DNA from: Prevotella sp.
Lineage (GTDB): Bacteria > Bacteroidota > Bacteroidia > Bacteroidales > Bacteroidaceae
Length of the DNA stretch: 64,000 nucleotides
Assembly: GCA_016291495.1 (NCBI GenBank)
Contig: JAEEXI010000004.1
Coordinates: forward strand, 173,316 to 237,315
Direction: 5' to 3'
Of the stretch, positions 32,267-41,639 are shown in pieces. Each line of letters begins with the position of its first letter. Positions within the stretch are counted from its first letter, which is position 1. Under the pieces are notes generated by a model. It was not told the origin of the DNA, did not search any database, and saw only the letters and a list, made by a program, of their open reading frames with translations. The translations under genes were made by a program, and so were the position numbers.

Positions 32267-33370
32267 TTAGCGAAAATCGTTGATAGCCTGTGCAACGAAC
32301 CGCATTTCCTCATTACTGAGTACCTGGCTGATGGGAATGCTCAGTTCTTGCTGATGAATTCGCTCTGTAATGGGCAGACTTAGGCTGTTCCACTCCTTAT
32401 AGCATTCTTGTTTATGTGGTGGGATGGGGTAGTGAATCAGTGTCTGTATACCTTTGTCTGCTAAATATTGCTGTAGGCGATCGCGCTCAGGAGAAAGAAT
32501 AGGGAAGATATGATAGACATTCTGAATATCATCCAGCTGACGCGGCAATGAGATGAATGGATTATTGATGTGGTTGTAGTAATAACGCGCAATCTGCTGG
32601 CGACGACTGTTGTCATCATCCAAATGGTGTAGTTTCACATCAAGGATGGCGGCTTGTATTTCGTCAAGACGACTGTTACGACCACAGTATTTGAATACAT
32701 ATTTTCGTTGTGATCCGTAGTTGGCAAGGGCGCGCACACATTCAGCAAGTTCTGTGTCGTTAGTGGTCACAGCACCACCATCGCCCAAAGCCCCTAGGTT
32801 CTTGCCTGGATAGAAAGAGTGGCCTGCGGCATCCCCTAAACTACCCGTCCTGAGACCTTCTTTATATTGGCAGCCATGAGCCTGCGCATTATCCTCTACC
32901 AGTTTCAGATGATACTTCTTGCAAAGGTCGCCAATCTTCTCGGTATAGGCACATCGTCCATAAAGGTGGACAATCATGATGGAGCGGGTTCGCTCTGTGA
33001 TATGCTGTTCGATGAGGCTATCGTCTATCTCCAACGTTTCAATATTGGGCTCAACAAGTACAGGTTTTAGCCCATTTTCCGTGATAGCCAGTATGGAAGC
33101 AATATAGGTATTGGCAGGCACAATGACCTCGTCACCAGGTTTCATCACCCCCATCTCAATATATGCCCGATATATCCAGATTAGTGCATCCAGTCCGTTA
33201 GCTACACCCACGCAATGCTTGGTTCCGATATATTGCGCATAGTCTTCCTCGAATTGCCTGTTGGCATTTCCTTGTAGGTACCAGCCAGAGTCTATTACAC
33301 TGCCGGCAGCCTCTTTAATCTCATCGGCATACATATCTGTAATGCCTTTCAAGTCTAAGAACTTAATCAT
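32267..33370 (-). CDS. DegT/DnrJ/EryC1/StrS family sugar aminotransferase
   Basis: PLP enzyme that aminates a keto-sugar nucleotide. The ATG at 33368-33370 ([20 protein letters not shown]) gives 367 residues. It has [20 protein letters not shown], the cofactor region [30 protein letters not shown], the Asp in VEDNAQAHG and the PLP lysine in [15 protein letters not shown] (about 185). The closest-looking characterised members (FdtB/QdtB-like) act on dTDP-3-keto-6-deoxyhexose, but the exact substrate is not certain. First gene of the operon, with its own promoter at 33385-33392. Confidence 0.93.
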   Translation of the reverse strand: MIKFLDLKGITDMYADEIKEAAGSVIDSGWYLQGNANRQFEEDYAQYIGTKHCVGVANGLDALIWIYRAYIEMGVMKPGDEVIVPANTYIASILAITENGLKPVLVEPNIETLEIDDSLIEQHITERTRSIMIVHLYGRCAYTEKIGDLCKKYHLKLVEDNAQAHGCQYKEGLRTGSLGDAAGHSFYPGKNLGALGDGGAVTTNDTELAECVRALANYGSQRKYVFKYCGRNSRLDEIQAAILDVKLHHLDDDNSRRQQIARYYYNHINNPFISLPRQLDDIQNVYHIFPILSPERDRLQQYLADKGIQTLIHYPIPPHKQECYKEWNSLSLPITERIHQQELSIPISQVLSNEEMRFVAQAINDFR

Positions 33371-33384
33371 ATCTAATTTAGGTG

Positions 33385-33392
33385 CAAAGATA
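33385..33392 (-). promoter_or_regulatory. Promoter -7 box of the DegT operon
   Basis: Plus-strand CAAAGATA reads TATCTTTG on the minus strand, 14 nt before the ATG. Confidence 0.7.
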
Positions 33393-33496
33393 AACAATTT
33401 TCCATAAATTTACATACAAATGTCATAAACTTATGATAGAAAACAATAGATTAGGAGGAAATCACGTTATAATAATGTATATATACGACGAGTGAA

Positions 33497-34258
33497 GTGA
33501 AAGTTTCTATAGTTACTGCGGCATATAATAGCGCCCGTACATTGGGCGATGCCATGAAATCTGTGTTAAGCCAGACCTATCATGATATTGAGTACATTGT
33601 GATAGACGGGAGTTCCACAGATACTACCGTCAGCGTTATTCAGGAATATGAGCCACTGTTTGAAGGTCGCTTGAAGTGGGTTAGCGAGAAAGACGGGGGC
33701 ATTTATGATGCCATGAACAAGGGAATCCAGATGGCAACCGGTGATGTGGTGGGAATCCTGAATTCTGATGACTATTTCACTTCCTGTGATGTCATAGAGC
33801 GGATGGTAGCAGCTTTTGAGGATCAGTCATTGGATGCCGTCTATGGTGACATCCATTTCATCCACGATGGTGAGCCCGACAAGTGTGTCCGTTATTATAG
33901 TTCCAAACCCTTCCGACCCTTATGGCTCCGCTTTGGCTTTATGCCTGCCCATCCCTCATTCTATTGTCGTAGAGGAGTTTATGAAAGGGCAGGACTATAT
34001 AAAACGGATTATCAGATAGGCTCTGACTATGAGATGATGGTACGCCTGTTTCTGGTGCATCATATCAATGCGAAATATCTGCCGATGGATTTTGTAACGA
34101 TGCGTACGGGCGGTGCCAGTACCCGTAACGTCAAGAGTCGTCTGCAACTCATCAAGGACGATGTCCGAGGTTGTCGTGAGAATGGTATCTACACCAATTC
34201 CTTGATGATCAGTATGAAGTTCCTGTATAAGATTTTTGAAATTAGATCGTTCTCTTAG
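33497..34258 (+). CDS. Family 2 glycosyltransferase
   Basis: 253 residues starting with GTG at 33497 (MKVSIVTAAYNSARTL). GT-A fold motifs: IDGSSTDTTV (about 37-46), KDGGIYDAMNKGI, and LNSDDYF with the metal-binding DD (about 90-96), then HPSFYCRRGVYE and SDYEMMVRL. This is the WcaA/PGL2-like group acting in polysaccharide repeat-unit assembly. It is the only plus-strand gene in the second locus. The only upstream signal seen is AGGAGGA (33453-33459) before a six-codon frame (33475-33495) that ends one base before the GTG; the promoter was not found. Confidence 0.9.
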   Translation: MKVSIVTAAYNSARTLGDAMKSVLSQTYHDIEYIVIDGSSTDTTVSVIQEYEPLFEGRLKWVSEKDGGIYDAMNKGIQMATGDVVGILNSDDYFTSCDVIERMVAAFEDQSLDAVYGDIHFIHDGEPDKCVRYYSSKPFRPLWLRFGFMPAHPSFYCRRGVYERAGLYKTDYQIGSDYEMMVRLFLVHHINAKYLPMDFVTMRTGGASTRNVKSRLQLIKDDVRGCRENGIYTNSLMISMKFLYKIFEIRSFS

Positions 34259-34287
34259 TTTTTTCTAGTATTCAAAATTAAGCGATT

Positions 34288-34370
34288 ATTCCCACGGAGG
34301 GAATATTTTGTTCCCAGGCAGGGAATCTTTTGTTCCCACGCTGGGAATAAATAGTTCCCAGTAAGGGAAC
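34288..34370. repeat. Tandem array of four 17-nt palindromes with 22-nt period
   Basis: Four inverted repeats of the form RTTCCC-NNNNN-GGGAAY start at 34288, 34310, 34332 and 34354: ATTCCCACGGAGGGAAT, GTTCCCAGGCAGGGAAT, GTTCCCACGCTGGGAAT and GTTCCCAGTAAGGGAAC, separated by 5-nt A/T-rich spacers. The 6-bp arms are conserved while the five loop bases vary. The array fills part of the 298-nt space between convergent genes (34259-34556); the rest of that space, after a repeated AAATTAAGCG, shows nothing recognisable. Confidence 0.9.
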
Positions 34371-34556
34371 GTCTAGCGCAAATAATGCATCGTTATTGAA
34401 AATTAAGCGTGCGTTATTGATGAACAACGAGCAGCTATTATCGAAGATGAAGGAGAGATATTGGAGAGATAAAAATAAACTCTCCCGTGTCAGAACGCCT
34501 TTCTACAAAGGGAATTCCAGCGATGATGGGAGAGATGGAGATATTTTCACACATTG

Positions 34557-35768
34557 TTACAACAAAGAATGATATAATGCCATATAATTGTTTAGCATTG
34601 TCATTCTATTATAATGCTCAAGGATATTGTTCTTACATACATCATTGTATGTTTTTTCCCCTTTGATGCATACTTGTTTGATTGCATTAACAGCGGATTG
34701 TAAATCGCCTCGTTCGATGACTATGCCCGTTTCTGGGGTGATGACTTCAGGACTTCCACCTGTATTATACGTAATTACAGGTGTTCCACATGCCATTGCT
34801 TCAAGATTGGTCGTGGGGAAATTATCCTCCCAAGTTGGGTTGAAGAAAACATCACAGGCAGAGTATAATGCTACAAGTTCATCGATATTCTCTGTTCGCA
34901 TAATACCAATAATGTTGTTGGGGAGTTTCTTTTTGTCTTTCTTACTGAGTCCCACAAGAATGATATGATAATCGTTAGGAAGCATGTGCCTTATAGCGAT
35001 AAAATCATCTAGTCCTTTTCTATACCAGTTGGATGCAACTCCTAATATTACTTTCTTATTTTGGGGAATGCCGTATTTCGCCAATATATTATCTTTTTGT
35101 CCTATAGGCGTAAATCGTTGGACGTCAATGCCGTTTTGAATAAGATGAATATTTTTTGTTTTAAAAAATGATTGACGTAATTCTCCTTCCAACCATTTGC
35201 TTACAGGTACAAGGGTGAGATTGTCAACAGAAAGGAAGGATTGTTTTTTTTGTTGGAAGTTTTTCTTGGATCTGTCAAATAGCATACTTGCGGGATAGTT
35301 AGAAAGTAGAGGGCAATTGTTACACTCTGTTTTCCATTTCTCACAATTAGCGAACATATAATGTGCACAATGACCAGTAAAAGTCCAACAATCGTGGAGC
35401 GTCCAAACTACAGGCTTGCCATATTTAGACAAATATTCAAACAATAGAGGATAATTTAAGTAATAGCCATGAATGTTGTGTAAATGAATGATGTCTGGAT
35501 TGATTTGTCGGATATAGTCAATTAGTTTCTTGGTAGCACCAACAGACATCAGTCCGTGATTATCAAATATGCGGGAAGCGATTCCATGAAGATATTCATC
35601 TGCCATATTACCAATGTGATAGAGTTGAGATTTGCTCTCATTGCTCCATCTGCCATAAGCGATATGACTATCCCAACCGTTTTCTATGGTCAGAGCGCCA
35701 ATGTCTTCTGCAATCTTACCATGCGACCCCCAGTTGGCTGTGATATTTATTTGTAATAGTTTCGGCAT
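34557..35768 (-). CDS. Family 4 glycosyltransferase
   Basis: 403 residues with the two-Rossmann GT-B layout. N-terminal half: LQINITANWGSHGKIAEDIG, IHLHNIHGYYLNYPLLFEYL, a Cys-rich loop (HCAHYMFANCEKWKTECNNC) typical of the WcaC/capsular GT1 group. C-terminal half: LIQNGIDVQRFTPIG, VILGVASNWYRKGL, and the donor-binding E-x7-E region in FFNPTWEDNFPTTNLEAMAC with GTPVITYNTGG. It retains its activated-sugar configuration (retaining enzyme) by family. Last gene of the minus-strand polysaccharide operon, one-base overlap with the deacetylase gene. Confidence 0.92.
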   Translation of the reverse strand: MPKLLQINITANWGSHGKIAEDIGALTIENGWDSHIAYGRWSNESKSQLYHIGNMADEYLHGIASRIFDNHGLMSVGATKKLIDYIRQINPDIIHLHNIHGYYLNYPLLFEYLSKYGKPVVWTLHDCWTFTGHCAHYMFANCEKWKTECNNCPLLSNYPASMLFDRSKKNFQQKKQSFLSVDNLTLVPVSKWLEGELRQSFFKTKNIHLIQNGIDVQRFTPIGQKDNILAKYGIPQNKKVILGVASNWYRKGLDDFIAIRHMLPNDYHIILVGLSKKDKKKLPNNIIGIMRTENIDELVALYSACDVFFNPTWEDNFPTTNLEAMACGTPVITYNTGGSPEVITPETGIVIERGDLQSAVNAIKQVCIKGEKTYNDVCKNNILEHYNRMTMLNNYMALYHSLL

Positions 35769-36538
35769 TAGTATGATTTGTTACAGCTTAAGAAATAGAA
35801 TACGTGACGAAGAGGCCAGAACGGCTCAAAATGCCGTCTGTTGATAACTCTGTTCCCAAAAGAGAAATAGTGTTTGTAGTTAGACTGAGAGAATACAAAT
35901 TTATAATGTTGACAGGCAATGTCGATAGATAATTTGTTGGCGTGTGTCAGTTTTCCATATGGGAAAGCAAAATAATCGCATGTCTTGCCAATATTTGTTT
36001 CAATCTCTTTTTTGCAATCGCAAATCTGATATTTTAATGTCTCTTCATCATTTGTGTTGATCATATAATGATCCATCGTATGGGCGCCGATGATGTGACC
36101 TCTTTCAGACAACTCCTTTATTTGCTCCCATCGCAAAGGGTGTTTGTTGGGAGTCATGACGATGTTATTGTTAAAATTGTCAATGTATTCTTGGTTCCCT
36201 TTCACATAATTGGGATTGATAAAGAATAGGGCATTAATACCATAATCTTCTAAGGCAGGTGCAAAGTAATCATAACACTCTGTAAAACCGTCATCGAAAG
36301 TGAATGCTACAAAAGGCTTGCTGGGCTGTTCCTGATTCATAATCATTCGCACAGCATCTTCTATCTTTATAAACGTAACATATCGACTGAGCACTTTCAG
36401 CATATGTCGAAAAGTTTCGGGCTCTTTCTCGTCAATGGTCCTGTGACCATTTAATATATGTATGTCATTGGCTGGGCGCGAGAAAGCTCCTAGCAAGTCC
36501 AAAACCCTATTTCTGGCAAATTGTCTAAGCGTGCTCAT
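35768..36538 (-). CDS. Polysaccharide deacetylase family protein (NodB domain)
   Basis: 256 residues. NodB-type catalytic motifs are complete: TFDDGF with the base and metal Asp (82-83) and GAHTMDH supplying the two metal histidines (about 153 and 157), then FAFPYGKLTHAN. There is no signal peptide or membrane anchor, so it probably acts in the cytoplasm on a lipid-linked or nucleotide-linked intermediate, or it is a cytoplasmic de-N-acetylase of the repeat unit. It lies between two GT4 genes with overlaps of 14 nt and 1 nt, showing tight coupling with them. Confidence 0.9.
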   Translation of the reverse strand: MSTLRQFARNRVLDLLGAFSRPANDIHILNGHRTIDEKEPETFRHMLKVLSRYVTFIKIEDAVRMIMNQEQPSKPFVAFTFDDGFTECYDYFAPALEDYGINALFFINPNYVKGNQEYIDNFNNNIVMTPNKHPLRWEQIKELSERGHIIGAHTMDHYMINTNDEETLKYQICDCKKEIETNIGKTCDYFAFPYGKLTHANKLSIDIACQHYKFVFSQSNYKHYFSFGNRVINRRHFEPFWPLRHVFYFLSCNKSY

Positions 36539-37655
36539 TGAGATCCTTTATTACTTTCTTAATAACGTCTATTTGGTAATGGATATTCCATTTTTGGTCA
36601 ATTTCTTCAAAGGCAGCTTTTCTAATTGTTTCACGTTGAGATTCGTTAATATTTAGCCACGGTAACATCTTCTGTTTCAAATCATCTGTATCATTTCTTT
36701 TGAAGAAATCGCCAGTGATACCTGGTTTTATGGCTTCAAATTCTGGTCCCTGATAAGGAAAGTCGCCATGAGTGATGATAGGGCAGCCAAAAGTCAAAGA
36801 ATGAATTGCTGTAAGGCCAACATTTCCTGGTGAAACACATACATGGGCATTATAAAATAATTCGCCTAGGATATTGTCGTCGTAACATGGACCATACATC
36901 CATATTTGGTTTTCTACACCTTGACTTTTCGCATAGTCGTCAATATGAACATCTTCAACATCTTTGCCAACCATCACACAGTTTGTCAGAAAACCTTCTT
37001 GCTTTAGTTTTTTTACACAATCTACAAGCATTTCTAATTTTTTCCATTTTTGTATTCTTCCACAATAGATGATCGTGGGGGCATCATTATTGAAATGTTC
37101 TCTATAGATAGTTGTTCTTTTTAAAGTGTTTCGCAGCTGTTTCTCTTTGTCTGAATCCATCGAATTAGCAATGCAATACATCTTGTTAGGAGAGATGCCT
37201 TCTTTCTCCATCAAGTCAATGGCGTAATTATTATATACCATTAATTTGTTATGAAGGGAAAAGAATACTTTCTTGATGATTCTTTTAATGCTGGATTCGC
37301 GCCCATACCATCCATGTGTCCATGCAATGGTTTTCTTGTTAAGTAACTTCGCAAGTAAAAGGATTATCCATGAAGAAAGACAATATGGCTCTCCATCTAA
37401 AATGTAATATTTATATGACTTGAAGATTAACTTAACAGAGTTTTTCTGCCAATAGAAATGATGGAAGTAGCGATTCGCTAATGTTTCTTTATAGCCTTTT
37501 AATTGATTATAGTCGAATGTCTTAATAGGGGTCTCGACCTTATCACCTAAATAGAAAGCACATGAGAACTCATCGGCCATTCTGTTGTAAATTGGAAAGC
37601 GATAATGAGTACCGATGTTTGTGATAACACATATGTTACTATAGTCTTCCATCAA
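36525..37655 (-). CDS. Family 4 glycosyltransferase
   Basis: 376 residues in GT-B layout. N-terminal region with NICVITNIGTHYRFPIYNRM and TIAWTHGWYGRESSIKRIIK; C-terminal domain with IYCGRIQKWKKLEMLVDCVK, MYGPCYDDNILGELFYNAHV and the donor-binding CVSPGNVGLTAIHSLTFGCP, where the second Glu of the usual E-x7-E is not evident. The family call (WsaF/GT4-like) is from the overall pattern. AT-rich like its neighbours; overlaps the sugar dehydrogenase by 17 nt and the deacetylase by 14 nt. Confidence 0.85.
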   Translation of the reverse strand: MMEDYSNICVITNIGTHYRFPIYNRMADEFSCAFYLGDKVETPIKTFDYNQLKGYKETLANRYFHHFYWQKNSVKLIFKSYKYYILDGEPYCLSSWIILLLAKLLNKKTIAWTHGWYGRESSIKRIIKKVFFSLHNKLMVYNNYAIDLMEKEGISPNKMYCIANSMDSDKEKQLRNTLKRTTIYREHFNNDAPTIIYCGRIQKWKKLEMLVDCVKKLKQEGFLTNCVMVGKDVEDVHIDDYAKSQGVENQIWMYGPCYDDNILGELFYNAHVCVSPGNVGLTAIHSLTFGCPIITHGDFPYQGPEFEAIKPGITGDFFKRNDTDDLKQKMLPWLNINESQRETIRKAAFEEIDQKWNIHYQIDVIKKVIKDLNEHA

Positions 37656-38931
37656 TCTGCGTTCTGTCTAAGATTCCTTTTACATCATATACAATGCCTT
37701 GGTTTCTGTCATAGAGGAAACTTCGGATGTCTTCGTTCTTAAACTCATTATGGGCAACACATAATACAACGGCATCATATTTACCTTTGAGATTGTTAAT
37801 GTTTTCAGAAGAGATGTTGATACCATATTCCTTTTGTACCCTTTCTGCATTTGCCCAAGGATCATAGATAGTTATCTTATTAGTGTATTCATTTAGTGTG
37901 TGATAGATGTCTACGATTTTTGTGTTACGAATGTCTGGACAGTTCTCTTTGAAAGTGACACCTAAAAGCAAAATCTTAGAGTCTTTCACTATAACACCTT
38001 TTTTGTTCATTAATTTAATAACTTGATTGGCAACATAGTCGCCCATACCATCATTCAGCCTGCGAGCATTTGACATCACTCTAGGAAGGACTCCATAAAC
38101 TTGCGCTTTTTGAATAAGGTAGTATGGGTCGACGCTGATACAATGTCCACCAACCAGTCCTGGGCTTAGCTTGATAAAGTTCCATTTCGAAGAAGCTGCT
38201 TCTATAACGTCATGAGTGTCAATTCCCATTGCATTGAATATTTTTGCAAGTTCGTTCATAAAAGCGATATTAACGTCACGCTGGGAGTTCTCAATAATCT
38301 TTGAAGCCTCTGCGACTTTAATACTTGGAGCTTTATGCGTACCATTGACTAATACGGAATTATACACGTTGTCAACAATATCTGCAATCTCGGGTGTACT
38401 ACCTGATGTTACTTTCTTGATTTTTTCGACAGTGTGTAACTTGTCGCCAGGATTAATACGCTCAGGAGAATAGCCTGCAAAGAACTCTTCGTTGAATTTT
38501 AGCCCGCTGACTCTTTCTACTACAGGCAGACATTCCTCCTCTGTTACTCCTGGGTAAACAGTTGATTCGTACACCACGATATCTCCTTTAGATATAACTT
38601 TTCCTACTGTTTCACTAGCACTCCATAGAGGCTTCAAGTCTGGGCGATTGTTTTCATCAACAGGAGTAGGTACTGCCACAATATAGAAATTGCATGAACG
38701 TATCTCATCAAGATCCGTCGTGCATATAAACCCTTGCTGTAAAGCTTGTTGAAGTAGTTCGTCGTTAACCTCTAATGTTGAATCATGTCCTTGCATGAGT
38801 GAATCAACTCTTTGTTGATTCATGTCAAAGCCGATAGTGGGGTACTTCGTGGAGAACAAACGAGCCAAAGGAAGGCCTACATAGCCTAGTCCGATGACAC
38901 AGATTTTTATATTTTCTTTTATCATTTCCAT
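37639..38931 (-). CDS. Nucleotide-sugar 6-dehydrogenase (WbpO/TviB-like)
   Basis: 430 residues. NAD-binding GLGYVGLPLARLF (about 14-26), VPTPVDENNRPDL, the substrate region YESTVYPGVTEEECLP, GYSPERINPGDKLH and the catalytic cysteine in GGHCISVDPYYL (about 264). The SPERINPGD motif separates the UDP-N-acetyl-hexosamine dehydrogenases (WbpO, TviB, Cap5O-type) from UDP-glucose dehydrogenases such as the ugd gene at 16728-18041. It would make a UDP-HexNAc uronic acid for the repeat unit. The gap to wzy is 24 nt; it overlaps the downstream glycosyltransferase. Confidence 0.93.
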   Translation of the reverse strand: MEMIKENIKICVIGLGYVGLPLARLFSTKYPTIGFDMNQQRVDSLMQGHDSTLEVNDELLQQALQQGFICTTDLDEIRSCNFYIVAVPTPVDENNRPDLKPLWSASETVGKVISKGDIVVYESTVYPGVTEEECLPVVERVSGLKFNEEFFAGYSPERINPGDKLHTVEKIKKVTSGSTPEIADIVDNVYNSVLVNGTHKAPSIKVAEASKIIENSQRDVNIAFMNELAKIFNAMGIDTHDVIEAASSKWNFIKLSPGLVGGHCISVDPYYLIQKAQVYGVLPRVMSNARRLNDGMGDYVANQVIKLMNKKGVIVKDSKILLLGVTFKENCPDIRNTKIVDIYHTLNEYTNKITIYDPWANAERVQKEYGINISSENINNLKGKYDAVVLCVAHNEFKNEDIRSFLYDRNQGIVYDVKGILDRTQIDGRL

Positions 38932-38955
38932 ATATTATTTCAACGAGGATTCATT

Positions 38956-40305
38956 TTAAATATTATATTGTATGATTGTTGTCTTTTCTTCATTTGGATC
39001 AAAACATGCAAAAAGAAGGAATAGGATAAATAGGCCTCCAGTAAGTAAAGTTGAGAAAATAGAGGCATTTAGCATACTGAAAAGCGATGGTATAAAAATA
39101 ACAAAGATATCACTCTTTTGATATCTGGATGTAATTGAGTCAATAAAGTATAGAAGAATGAGGAAAATTAGACCAGTGATAATAACTCCGACTAATCCCC
39201 ATGAGGCTATTCCTTCTGTAAGAAAGAAAGTCGCATTAGCATTTTGAGTATTATATGCAACAGCCATTCCTAATGGAACATCATAAGGGTATGCGTTTGT
39301 AATGGCATTTACAATATTTATGTGGGAATAATATGTATAGGGATTTTCTTGGAAGAAATGAAGATACATTTGTGTTAACCAGCCTGTAACACATATTGTT
39401 CTTAATAATACAATGGCAGCAATAGTGAATAGCAGTTCGTTTCCAGAATCACTGACTAACATCAAAAATGAAGAGGATATAATAATAATCCAAAAAATGA
39501 AGGAGTGCAGCCTGTCGCATATCAGTTCCTCTTTCCATTTAATAAGGAGATAAAAGCTGACAAGTAGAAAAGGAATTAGAAATGTACTTTTTTGCATGTC
39601 AACCATGAATAACGCGAGATAGCCTGCAAGAATTAATACAGATTTAATATATGATTTATATTTGAGATACCAGACTAACAAAAAGGGGTAAAAAGCTCCG
39701 ACTAACCATCCTTGAATATATAGGATAAGACTTCTTTCTCCGACCTTTTCTGCATTTTCAGATCTTAGATCATAAAGTAAATCCAGTTGGGTAAATATGT
39801 TGACAAAATGCATTGAACTAGCTCTGGAGGCAATGAATATAAGGGTCAAAGCCAAAGTGATGATTTCAATAACATACAGCGGCATTGTTGGCTTTATTTG
39901 AATTCCAACTATAAGAGGAACTCTGTGTAACTGGAAATACAAAACGAAAAATAAGCATAGGATGATGGCATATGAGAATATTTCAGCAGCAGACATACCG
40001 TCAATGACAAATAATCCGTGAACAAAAGGAATATATACGAGAATATATACAAAAAGGCACAAGAAGGTTGATATCTCATTAATGCGATGATAAAAAAAGA
40101 TAGGGAGTATGGATATAATTATCCACGAAATGAAATAGATTATGCCCATGGGATTATAATCTATACCTTCCATATATCCAAATACTCCATAAATGTACTT
40201 CTCATATATAAAATCATAAAGAAGTATATATACTAATACACATAAAATCCTACTTGTAAGACTATCTGCATCAAAGAGTATATGTAATATGGTCTTCATA
40301 GGCAT
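38956..40305 (-). CDS. Wzy-like polysaccharide polymerase
   Basis: 449 residues from the ATG at 40303-40305, which shares one base with the stop of wzx. Highly hydrophobic with at least ten predicted spans, and a large loop near the C-terminal half (TQMYLHFFQENPYTYYSHIN; DVPLGMAVAYNTQNANATFF), the arrangement of O-antigen/capsule repeat-unit polymerases. Sequence is too divergent for motif-based proof, but the place next to wzx in a Wzx/Wzy locus strongly supports the call. Strongly AT-rich. Confidence 0.8.
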   Translation of the reverse strand: MPMKTILHILFDADSLTSRILCVLVYILLYDFIYEKYIYGVFGYMEGIDYNPMGIIYFISWIIISILPIFFYHRINEISTFLCLFVYILVYIPFVHGLFVIDGMSAAEIFSYAIILCLFFVLYFQLHRVPLIVGIQIKPTMPLYVIEIITLALTLIFIASRASSMHFVNIFTQLDLLYDLRSENAEKVGERSLILYIQGWLVGAFYPFLLVWYLKYKSYIKSVLILAGYLALFMVDMQKSTFLIPFLLVSFYLLIKWKEELICDRLHSFIFWIIIISSSFLMLVSDSGNELLFTIAAIVLLRTICVTGWLTQMYLHFFQENPYTYYSHINIVNAITNAYPYDVPLGMAVAYNTQNANATFFLTEGIASWGLVGVIITGLIFLILLYFIDSITSRYQKSDIFVIFIPSLFSMLNASIFSTLLTGGLFILFLLFACFDPNEEKTTIIQYNI

Positions 40306-41639
40306 TAGATAATCTCTTTTAAACGAAATATAAGTATAAGCATAGCAGTTCCCCACAACAAAGCACTATTCCTATATTTATTAATAGAGAGTTGGCTGAA
40401 AGAGAGAATTCTTAGGAATAATATGCCTTTTACAATAAAGCAACATATTGCATAGACGAGAAGAATCAGATAGATGTCATGGATGAAACCACATAGTATA
40501 CATATACTTCCAATACCACAAATAAAATACAGCAGATCATATTTCAGGAGTATATTTTGCTTGTTCTTAACACGGAAAAGAGGGAGAAGTGGTTGTGTTA
40601 GAATAGTGGGGAAAGACCATAATGCAAGACAAAGGGCTACTTTCCCTGCAGATTCCCATTGCGAGCCGAGGAACAGGACGATGATCTTGTCGCCTCCACA
40701 GGCGATGAACAGAAGAGGGGTAATAGCAATGACAGAGAGTATTCGCAGCATCTCGTGGGTCGTATAACTGATATTGTTTTCGTTAACGCAGATTCTCTGA
40801 TAGTATACTTTTCCCATTGCCGACCCAACCAGTGACATCGGCATCAGCAATAATTGCAAGACGATGGAAAAACATCCAATGGCTGCTTTGTCGAAATAAA
40901 CGGACAGGATGATGACGGGTAAGTTAAAAGCGGCAAACGAAAGCATACATGCTGGTGCATCGTAGAGTGGGAAGTTACGATATCGGGATGCCAGTTGTTT
41001 TATTTTTGCGAAACAAAAACTGCCATTCACACATATGAGTTTTTTTCTCAGCAAGAAAATTAGTAAAAAAATGGCAGTGAGACCCTGGGCTATTGTTGTG
41101 CCTAATATAAGTCCATTAATGGTTGCCAGACAGGCAAATGCCAGCAGAATTCGGAATAGAGCTTGTGAACCTCCTTGGACAATATTGGAAAAGGATAGGG
41201 TGTAGTATTGCTCATGCCTGTTGGCTATATTGTATAAGATAGTATATGCGGTATAAAGAAAAAGGTATACGATAAGGATTCCTGGTGTTGGGAATTCTGT
41301 AAAGAAACGGACTCCTCCCAATATGCATCCCCCAAACAGAATTGCTATAGCTGTAATAATGCAAAAACTCACTCCGATGCATAGTTTGATGATGTCAGGA
41401 ACTTCCTCGTTTTTTGCCTGGATGATGACGTTCTCAAATCCAAGAAACAGACCGATATTGGCTATTGCGACAAATGCAGAAAACACTCCCCATTCTCCAA
41501 ATGCTTCTGGGGTGTATAGGCGTGTGAGTATTGGCGTAACGAATAATGGCAACATGTACATGAGAATGTTGCTCACGGAAATCTTCACGCTGTTCCGTAT
41601 AAGAGAAGATGATGATATTTCTTTTATATGATTCTTCAA
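40305..41639 (-). CDS. Wzx-like repeat-unit flippase
   Basis: 444 residues with about twelve membrane spans, resembling polysaccharide transporters of the MOP superfamily: N-terminal SSLIRNSVKISVSNILMYML, FVTPILTRLYTPEAFGEWGV (a typical PST/Wzx signature), FLLIFLLRKKL, and the mid-protein RYRNFPLYDAPACMLSFAAF. It would flip the lipid-linked repeat unit across the inner membrane. It overlaps wzy by one base and the acetyltransferase gene by 4 nt. Confidence 0.92.
   Translation of the reverse strand: MKNHIKEISSSSLIRNSVKISVSNILMYMLPLFVTPILTRLYTPEAFGEWGVFSAFVAIANIGLFLGFENVIIQAKNEEVPDIIKLCIGVSFCIITAIAILFGGCILGGVRFFTEFPTPGILIVYLFLYTAYTILYNIANRHEQYYTLSFSNIVQGGSQALFRILLAFACLATINGLILGTTIAQGLTAIFLLIFLLRKKLICVNGSFCFAKIKQLASRYRNFPLYDAPACMLSFAAFNLPVIILSVYFDKAAIGCFSIVLQLLLMPMSLVGSAMGKVYYQRICVNENNISYTTHEMLRILSVIAITPLLFIACGGDKIIVLFLGSQWESAGKVALCLALWSFPTILTQPLLPLFRVKNKQNILLKYDLLYFICGIGSICILCGFIHDIYLILLVYAICCFIVKGILFLRILSFSQLSINKYRNSALLWGTAMLILIFRLKEII

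Noticed and set aside
33475..33495. Six-codon leader peptide before the family 2 glycosyltransferase
   Set aside because: The AGGAGGA upstream is 15 nt from the ATG, Bacteroidota rarely rely on Shine-Dalgarno, and so short a frame can occur by chance.
34288..34370. CRISPR array
   Set aside because: The units are palindromes separated by only 5 nt; there are no unique 25-40 nt spacers and no cas genes.
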